A stretch of DNA of 64,000 nt from positions 15,661,272-15,725,271 of the forward strand of contig OY755042.1 in assembly GCA_963576565.1 (NCBI GenBank), given 5' to 3'. Positions 22,701-31,700 of the stretch are shown piece after piece. The DNA is from Aspidapion aeneum. Lineage: Eukaryota > Arthropoda > Insecta > Coleoptera > Brentidae. The translations under genes and the position numbers were made by a program. Below the pieces are notes generated by a model, which did no database searches, had not been told where the DNA came from, and saw nothing but the letters and a program-made list of their open reading frames with translations. Position 1 is the stretch's first letter. The number at the start of each line of letters is the position of its first letter.

Positions 22701-25700
22701 TGAACAAGGAAAGAAAACAAAAAATAGATTTTTTTAGCAATTGTTTAACATCATTTATGGCATCAAAAAATTTTAACAGTCAAACTTTTATCGAAATTAA
22801 AAAGTATAAGGCACTACTTGTTCAAGAGCAAAAAGTTTATACTAGCGGTTTAAAAATTAGAAACAAACATTTTACAAATATAGAAAAAGAAGACATATCA
22901 CTTTATCACATAATGCAGGAAAATAAAACCAATAAACTAAAAACAATAAAAGAAATAAAAAAAGATTATTCTGTAATAGTGGGCGAAAACAACATAAAAA
23001 GAGAATTTTCTTCATTTTTTACGGGATTATATAAAAAACAAGAGAACAAAATAAACGAAACAATTTTTTCGCAAATAATTGACAAAAAACTGTCATCCAA
23101 TGCCAACCAAACAATTTTAGAACCAATTACGGAAAAAGAACTTTGTAGTCTAATCTCTAAAATACCGAATACCAAATCACCAGGCGTAGACGGTTTGACA
23201 CCAGAATTCTATCAGACTTTTTGGAAAGTAATGAAAGGCGAGTTACTAGAAATCTATAACGAAATACATTCGGGAAAATTCATTCCAGACAACTTTAAAA
23301 CTGGCCTTATTATATTAATACCAAAAACCTCAGAGCAAAACAAAACAGTTGCTGATTTTCGCCCCATATCCTTACTCAACTGCGATTACAAGCTTTACAT
23401 GAAAGTTTTAAAAGAACGCATTTCCGTGCACCTAGAAGAAATTATTTCAAGTGAAAAAACCTGTATGTTGAAATCTAATAACATTTTATGTGCAATTTCA
23501 AGATATAGGGAGCAAGTAGCGTTATCTAATCAAAGAAAAGTAAACAAATTAATGTTGAGTTTAGATTTTGATCACGCTTTTGACAGGGTTTCGCATTCCT
23601 ATATATGGTCCGTTTTGAAAATATTTAGTTTTGATCCCAGGATTATCCAGATTTTACAAAATATTTACAAAAACTCAAGTTCATATCTTCAAATAAATAA
23701 AGATTACACAACATTGATCAATATAGAATCTGGAGTCAGGCAGGGTTGCCCCCTTTCAATGGTTCTTTTTGCGATAGTAGAATATATAGATAGATTGCTG
23801 AAAAAAATAAAGATACTACTAGGCGCGTATGCAGACGATTTTACCCTTTTTATAGACACAGAGGACCAAATATTAGAATGCTATAAATTAATAGATTTAT
23901 ACGCAAAAAATTCTGGTGCCAAATTAAATACTAATAAGTGCAAAGCTATTAAATTGGGTCCTAGAAATAGTCAAAAATTTTCACAAAACAAGTACAACTG
24001 GTTTTCCATTGATTATTCTAAAAAAGTTTTAGGTATTTTATTTTCAAATAACATTCATGAAATGATACGTGTCAATTGGTTGGTAGTAACTAATAAATTA
24101 CGAAATATAGTATTTCAAAACATAAACAGGGATTTTAGTCTTATGCAAAGAGCTTCGTTTATAAACATATACTCTCTATCTAAAGTGTGGTTTGTTGCCC
24201 AAATACTTCCTATCCCTGTACTTATGTCTAAAAGAATCTCTTCGATATGCGGTTGGTTCTTATGGTCACAAAATAAAATCAGAGTAGCCCATTCTACAGT
24301 AATTTTACAAAAGGATAGTGGGGGACTGGGAGTTTTTGATGTTTGGCACAAAGCAAATGCGCTACTTATAAAAAATGTTACCAAAATGATCCAAAAAAAA
24401 ATTATTTCCAATGTTGCAATCGAAGAGATTCAAAACCCTCCGAATTTGATGGCTATACCTCACCAGTTTCCACACTTAAGGAGATACATACAAGAAGCAT
24501 CATACGTAAACATTACATGTCAAACAGAATTGCCCTCAAGAACTATTTACCTTCAACTTTTAAAACAAAATAGGGAAATTCCTAGCGCTATTCGTAATTC
24601 CGTATCTCCAAAAAACTGGTGCATCATCTTTAAAAATCTAAACTCAAATATTTTAGATCATAATCAGAAAAGCTTGCGATATATCCTTGTTCACAATGCT
24701 TACCCGTTTCAAAATGTTCTGAAGAGGAGAGGTCGTTCAAATACGGTTTATGTGGGATGTGCAATATTGCACAAGACAGCCTAACCACAGATTTTTGTGT
24801 TTTAGGGAAGTAAGGATTTTGTCAATAATATTGGTTAACTTAGTAAAAACCTTTACAAAAAGGGATATCACATTAAACAAGTTAATTTCTTTAGATTTTT
24901 CTTTATCAAATAAGAATCAGAATAGACTGGTGACGTTTTTTATTGCAAAGTCGATAACATTTGTATTGGAAAATCGACCCAGGGACAAGAGCAGTTTTAT
25001 TCAAGACTACAAGAACTTTGTCTTATCTAGTGTAAAGTGTGTAAAAGGAGTCGACCGGGAAACACGTGAAAAGTTCTTGGTGCTCTTGTAAATAAATATT
25101 TAAATTAGGTCAAAGTGTTGTTTAAAGTAAATACCTATGCATAAATACATATATAGGTTATCATGTAGTAATTTAAGACAAAATGTAACTTTTTGAAATA
25201 AATATACGTTTTATTTAAAAAAAAAAAATCTTATATTTTAGGATGGCAGTATAGGTACCATTAAATTACAGCACAATAACGTTTTTAACTTTTTTTTTTA
25301 AAGTAGTTATAGTATCGTTTAAAAATGAAACAAAGGCGTTCTCGGATTCCCATTGCATGTTTTTTTAAATACTCTCGGACATGTCGATTTTGTTTACGAG
25401 GGGTGGCGTGCATCTTTTGCCAAAGAAACAGATTGAGTGAAAATTGAAGTCGTGAATTGATTTTGCATTGGGCGACGTCGCATCTATATCAAAGCCGACG
25501 TTATTAGACACAAGTCAGTTTATTTAACGATCTGTCGACGTCGCATAACGCAACATTGTAGTTTATTAAGTTCCCAGCGTCCTTCTTCCGTTGATTTGTT
25601 TGACGTATAAAACCTCTGACCAGCCCCACGACCGACCAACGTCGGCTTTGTATGCCTCCAGTGACAGTCCCTCAACTCAAGCCTCATTTAGTTCGATTGG

Positions 25701-28700
25701 TTTATTTTACGTAACTTTTGCTTGACCTAAATCACATTCGTTCAAACGACCTACGAGTTGCGTGTACCTCATTTATAAATGCTAACAGTGGCGACTAGTG
25801 ACGTTATAAATTGGGGGGGTCGAAATTTATATTGCATGGAAAAGTAGATAAAAAAACTTACCTAAACAATTTTATTTTAGTATTTAACAAACAAGCAGCT
25901 ACTTGGTGTAGTTTTTAGTTTATTTGTTGATAGGTAAAGTCTATTCGCCCTTCTTTTACATGCGCAAAGTGCTTGGATTAGCACCAGTTTCAGACTCATC
26001 ATGGCCCCGTAGAGCAACCTCAAAAATCCCACATAATTTTAAACAGTCTATTAACCTACTAAGTATATGTCTATTTTTTGCCACATTTTCATTACGTTCG
26101 GTAATGTTTTGCCTATAGGCACTATTCAATTGGCACCTTATATCAGTCTTGCCTAGCATAGAAAATTCTATGTGGTTATTTAAATAAGTGGCACTTACTT
26201 TGTGTCTTTAACTTTTCACTACAGTGCTAGAGATCACACATTCCTTTTGCCACCACGCAAAATTTTGGTTAATTTTTAGGGATTTTTAGGTCCGGTCTAT
26301 GTGGACCTAAAGATTGTATTTATAATCGAAGTTCATATGTCAACGTATTTAAATTTGCACAGGTAATTATGTTATCGACGGTATTTATTCCCATTTCGTA
26401 AACAAACGATAACAAAAACAATGACACGCGATCGGAAATGCTTTTTGCTACTGACTTAGCCCAAATCAAAACAAACATACTCACAACACACACATTCCTC
26501 CCGACCCTGCTCGAGAACAACCACCCATACCCCGCAGAAAAACGGGTGAAATTGAAACCTTGCCCCGCGCGGCGCTGCCGGCTTGTAATTATTTACACTA
26601 AAAAAATTCACCCAATTAATAGCTTGATGTAAACAACAGGTAATAAAAAGAACTAGACACTCATGTCGTAAGGGAAGATTTAACTTTTTTTAGATAATTC
26701 AATTAAAAATACTGTTTGTTGTCTAGTTTTGGGAGGGCACTGCCCCGTTGCCCTCCCTGTAGCGGCCGCCACTGAATGCCAATAACCTAACTAAAAAGGC
26801 ATTGGGGGTTTATTGATTATTGGTTAAAATCGGAAAATAAATAAAACTAAACAAATCAAAAAGTGAGATTATGTGTTATTATTGACAGTTTAGATTCTAC
26901 TACGTTAATTATGTTAATATGACCTACGCATTCTTGACGATGCGTTTCAATACGCCATTCGGACGTTGGCTACGTCGGATTTCAATACGACGCATTACGT
27001 TTGCCGGACGTTGGATCTCTAGATTTGGTCACGATTTACGAACCAAAATTGAAGATTCGGACCAAATTGGTATATTGTTAGTTCACATTAAGTCATATAC
27101 AGAAACTGCCATGTTTAGGGAAAACGCCAGTGCATTTTTGCCACAAAATCGGCAAGAAATAATATACATTTTTTAAAAGTCGATATTTTTTAAAACTTTT
27201 ATTTTATTAAATCTTATGATTTTAAAGAGCGCCCAAAGCAGAATTGGAAGAATTTGAATCAAAAATTGTCAGGCTGTTATATTTTTCAATTTCTGCACAC
27301 AAAAATTCTAAACTTTTTTACTATGTTTTATTGATTTAGTATAATTGATTTATTATAATGGACTAACATAAACCAAACCACAATAAACAACACAAAAGTT
27401 ATTGTTACGATAAACTATAAAAAAAATACATCATTCATCAGGTAAAGCAAAATAAAATTAAACTAAGAGATAGTATAAAAATTACGTATTAAACTTCTTT
27501 TACATGACAATTTATAAGTCACATAGACCCTTTTGAATTAACAGGACAGTACTACACGCATGGAAGGAGGGAACTTGCCTGTAGGTACCCTTTGTTAAGA
27601 AACAAAATTTACTGTTCAATGTTCGGTTACTGTTCGGCACATTTGTACATTTGGGTTTTTCCAAATTCAGACAGAAATTCATGCGTAAGTGACTATAACC
27701 AACCGGGTGGCAGCCCCGCCTTGCGAATCTCGAATCAACTATTTATAACTTATACTTTTTTTCAACATTTATTTAAAATGAGCTCGCCAGTCGTTAAAAG
27801 TAAATCCAGATCTGGGAAATATGTGCGACAATAATGGTAAAAGCGTCTGTACATACCTAATACAAGCAAGAGTATTGACACCTCCGATGTTCATGGCACA
27901 GGACCCGCAGATGCCTTCACGACAAGACCTTCTAAATGTCAAAGTAGGATCCATTTCGTTCTTGATTTTGATCAAGGCGTCTAAAACCATAGGACCACAT
28001 TGTTTTAAGTCAACTTCATATTTTTGCAAGTAGGGTTTCTTGTCGGGCTGATCGGGATTCCAGCGGTAGATCGAGAAAGTCTTCATGCGAGTTTCGGCAT
28101 TTTTTGCCTCGGTCACATGGAGCATACGGATCTGAAATATTGTATTATTTCAAGAAAAAGCGTTCACTAAAAGTGTGTTTAGTGGTGACCGACTTTGCAA
28201 CGAATTGTGTCTCAAATAGCTCGGGTCTAAGTATTAAAAAGATAAAAAACTTTTAAGGTCAACAAATGGTTTTATTTTTAAATCATCAGCTGTTAGTTGA
28301 ATGGCTTATAGTCAAAAATCGTGTCCCGTGGGATGTTGTGAAAGATTTTTTAAAATTACCCAAGATGGATTGGTAATAGAATTTCACAATTTCAAGTCCC
28401 CGGGTTTTTGCCTTCAATTTAAGTAGGAGGGCCTGTGTGACGTCATAAATCTAAGATGGAGGCTGTTTTCATGCTTTTTCGCAAACTTTATCTTATAACT
28501 TTCGCTAAATTAGTTTTTTAGAAAAACTCTTAATACGTTTTTTTGTTTCCAAAAGAACAACAATAAGATAGTGAGTCAATTGGCTTTATATCTATTTTGT
28601 CACATCAACTTTACAGAAGAAGTGCATAGGTTATGTTTTGTTCGCAAAGTTTGTGTGTTAATGGTGTACCAATCTTTAAAACTTCATAATTTAAACTCAG

Positions 28701-31700
28701 TATTGAAAATCGAACAATATAGCAAACAATTTATTTATAAAGTTGTAAATAAAACGCATTACATTACAACTTTTTGTTCAATCTCATTTTCCATTAGAGG
28801 CCATTTAATATTACTGCAACTCGCCATATTAACACATCATTAAATTTGACCCTATTCAATTGTAACTTTACAGCCACTTAATATATAAAGTGGAGATTTT
28901 ACGCCTAAAAATATTCAAGGATTAGAAGGAGGCTCGCGCCTGCAACTTTTATTTGATAAAATATATTTTAGAGGTGTTGGGTCAAATTTGACCCCGCCAT
29001 GGTACTTAGAATACTTTTTAAAATTTTTTGTTTTTTTTTTAAACACCCCTTCTTATTTTTAAGATTTTTTTAAATATTATTCATTGTGAAGATTCTCACA
29101 AAATTTTCCCTTTACAATGTAGTACTTTATTTATTTATTAAGACAATAAAATTAAGAAGACAAAACAATAGAAAATAAGTACATTGTGTATACCGAATTA
29201 TTGATATTAAACTATTACTTAACGTTTTTCGTGAAAAGCTTATTATAAGAGTTCTAAAGTTAGGCCAGAGGTTAGTCTGCAAATGCTTCACAGGGACCAA
29301 AAAACTTAATTTCAGGCGAATTGTTGCACAATCTGAGGGTACAGGAAATAAATAAATGAGAAGCATAATTTGTTGTATGAAATTGCTGGTGAAATCCAAG
29401 AACATAATCTATTGGGTGAAATGTTTCTGTAGTACGAGTGATGCGGGACGGAACCTTGAGGATACTTATAGGACGGTGACTGGTCGCATTTGCTGAATCA
29501 CCAGATTTATGATGGTAGCTTAGAGTTTTGTAGGGAGTTCGTGAATGACCAGAAAACTCTTGGATTAAGTTAGAGGGAGGCTTCGGTGTCTATGAGGTAG
29601 TTTTGAAAACACTGTTTTGATAAATGAATACATTGAAATCGTAAGTTGGAATTACATTAATTGTTTTTGAGCAATCTTTTTTAAATGATAAGTGCTTTGA
29701 GGTCCTGTAAAAACCATTTTGGAAACTTTCTATTGGCCTTCTTTTTTATTGGCACAAACATATCACAGGCTTTAAATAATATTATCGATGGTGTAGCGCA
29801 CAAATGTGCTAAGTGCACTTTTTCGCAAAAATGAGTTAACTACAATATACAATTATTTAAGGTCTATCCTTTCATTATGCACAAATGTGTTAAGTGAAAT
29901 TTATATCTACAACAACTTCTATGTTTACTTAAAAGCAAATTTTTTTTACCTTTATTTTTTTCGATCTCCATGAAGTTTTATTTTCTTCTTTTTCTCAAAA
30001 CTACCATTTATGCACTTAACACATGTGTGCGCTACACCATCGTTATATCATTAAAGAAAATTATCATCTCTTCAACAGTATTCTCAGCAAACAGCTCATT
30101 CCCTGTGATTGATCTGAGGTACTTGTGGATGCCATCAAAATTTGCAAATTTGAAATTGTAATATATATTAATCTTCACCCTGGGGGCCTGGACCAGTGTA
30201 ATTTAGATGCATATCCACATTTAATGGCAGTAGATAGTCATTGATGTCGGACTGAATGATTGGCCACTTTGAGTGGCGTCGAACCAGATCAAGCGGGACA
30301 TGCAGCTGCTCTTTAAGACCCCTCAGAAAATACAATAAAATTAAATCTTAATTAAAATATTATTTATTAAATATTTTCCTTATTACACTTTTGTGACATT
30401 TCCAACCTCTTTATTTATCATATGCATACGAAACGCAACAAAAAAAAATCTTGTAGCCTTGGTGGCTTGATGCGTTCGCGCATTTGAACACAAGTAAGCT
30501 AAGGAATCTCGCTTGCCGAGGTCGGGTGCGGCAGACATTTATGGATTCCTGTGGAGTGTAAAATCTAATATTGTGCTACCCCTACATTCACGCCGGTAAC
30601 CAGGCCGGATGAGGTCGGATAACTCGTGAAGGCGGACTTTGTTACACACTCCTTCAGTCGGTAGGCTATTCAAAGGGACAAAAGGACTGGAAAAAAAACC
30701 CGTTGTGGGGTTCCAAATAACCCGTGCAATTAGGGGTTCCGAAATGGCGGCACGATTTTCAAATAAGAAAATAAATTCAACACTGTTTTGCTCTGATATA
30801 TTAACTTTATTTAACTTTTTCAAGGGCTACACTGCCATCCCTAAGAAGAAAGCCGCATGTAAAAATTTGAAGTATTGAGAAAAACGGCTTTAAAGTTTCC
30901 TAGATTTTTTTTGTAGTATAATTTTAATAAAAAGTTTAAAAAAATAAAACCACATTATTTTTATTACAAATTATAAGACAAAAAAAAACTACAAAACTTT
31001 CAACCTGTTTTCTTCTTAGGGACAGCAATACAGTATGGTAGTGGACCAAAAAATAGACCACTTATTTAAATGCAAATTACTTATTGGGAAACAACAGTGC
31101 AATTTCTTGACCAATAACTATGAAATAGTCAATACCTGAACTGACCTACTTAAACTTTTGTTTGTGGAAAAATCAAATAAACCATATTTTAGGGCAATTT
31201 GTTTAAGAAATTTAAGACAGAATTCAGGAAATATTTAGTGTCAAAAAGCCACTATTCTGTAAAAGAATTTTTTAATTCAAGAGGTGGTTAGGTTTTAGAA
31301 TAAATTTATACTATCAACAAATAATATTAATATTTTTATGTTGTAAATTTAGTTTTAGTGAACTCAGTGTGATTTTCATACTTTGTAGCACTTTACATTA
31401 AAACTTTTTCTTATGTGACAATGTCAATATTTACTATGTAAATCAAATGGCAATAAAGAAAACTTAAAACTTGAAAACAACAACTGTTACCAATGGCTGA
31501 ATTTTAAATGAATGAATAACTTCCAACTCATGTAACCTCACTATATGCTAGTCAAGTAGTCAATACCTGCACTGAGCTAAACTTTTATTTGCTGAAAAAT
31601 CAAATAGCATATTTTTTAACAACTTTTGCCGTGTAATAGCAAAACATTTTTTTTTACCCTCATCCCATGATTTCTCCAACTTGAAATTTTGTAAATATCT

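Larger units (their letters stand above)
22565..25229 (+). mobile_element. 5'-truncated L1/Tx1-like LINE with poly(A) tail
   Basis: The open frame runs from 22565, just after an in-frame stop at 22562, through a long reverse transcriptase ORF to a frameshifted C-terminal segment (to 25091). The 3' end has AATAAA near 25197 and an A12 tail ending about 25229. The apurinic endonuclease that should precede the RT is not recognisable, so the 5' end is truncated or scrambled, partly beside the hAT MITE at 22335. It lies antisense in SdhB intron 2. Confidence 0.85.
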
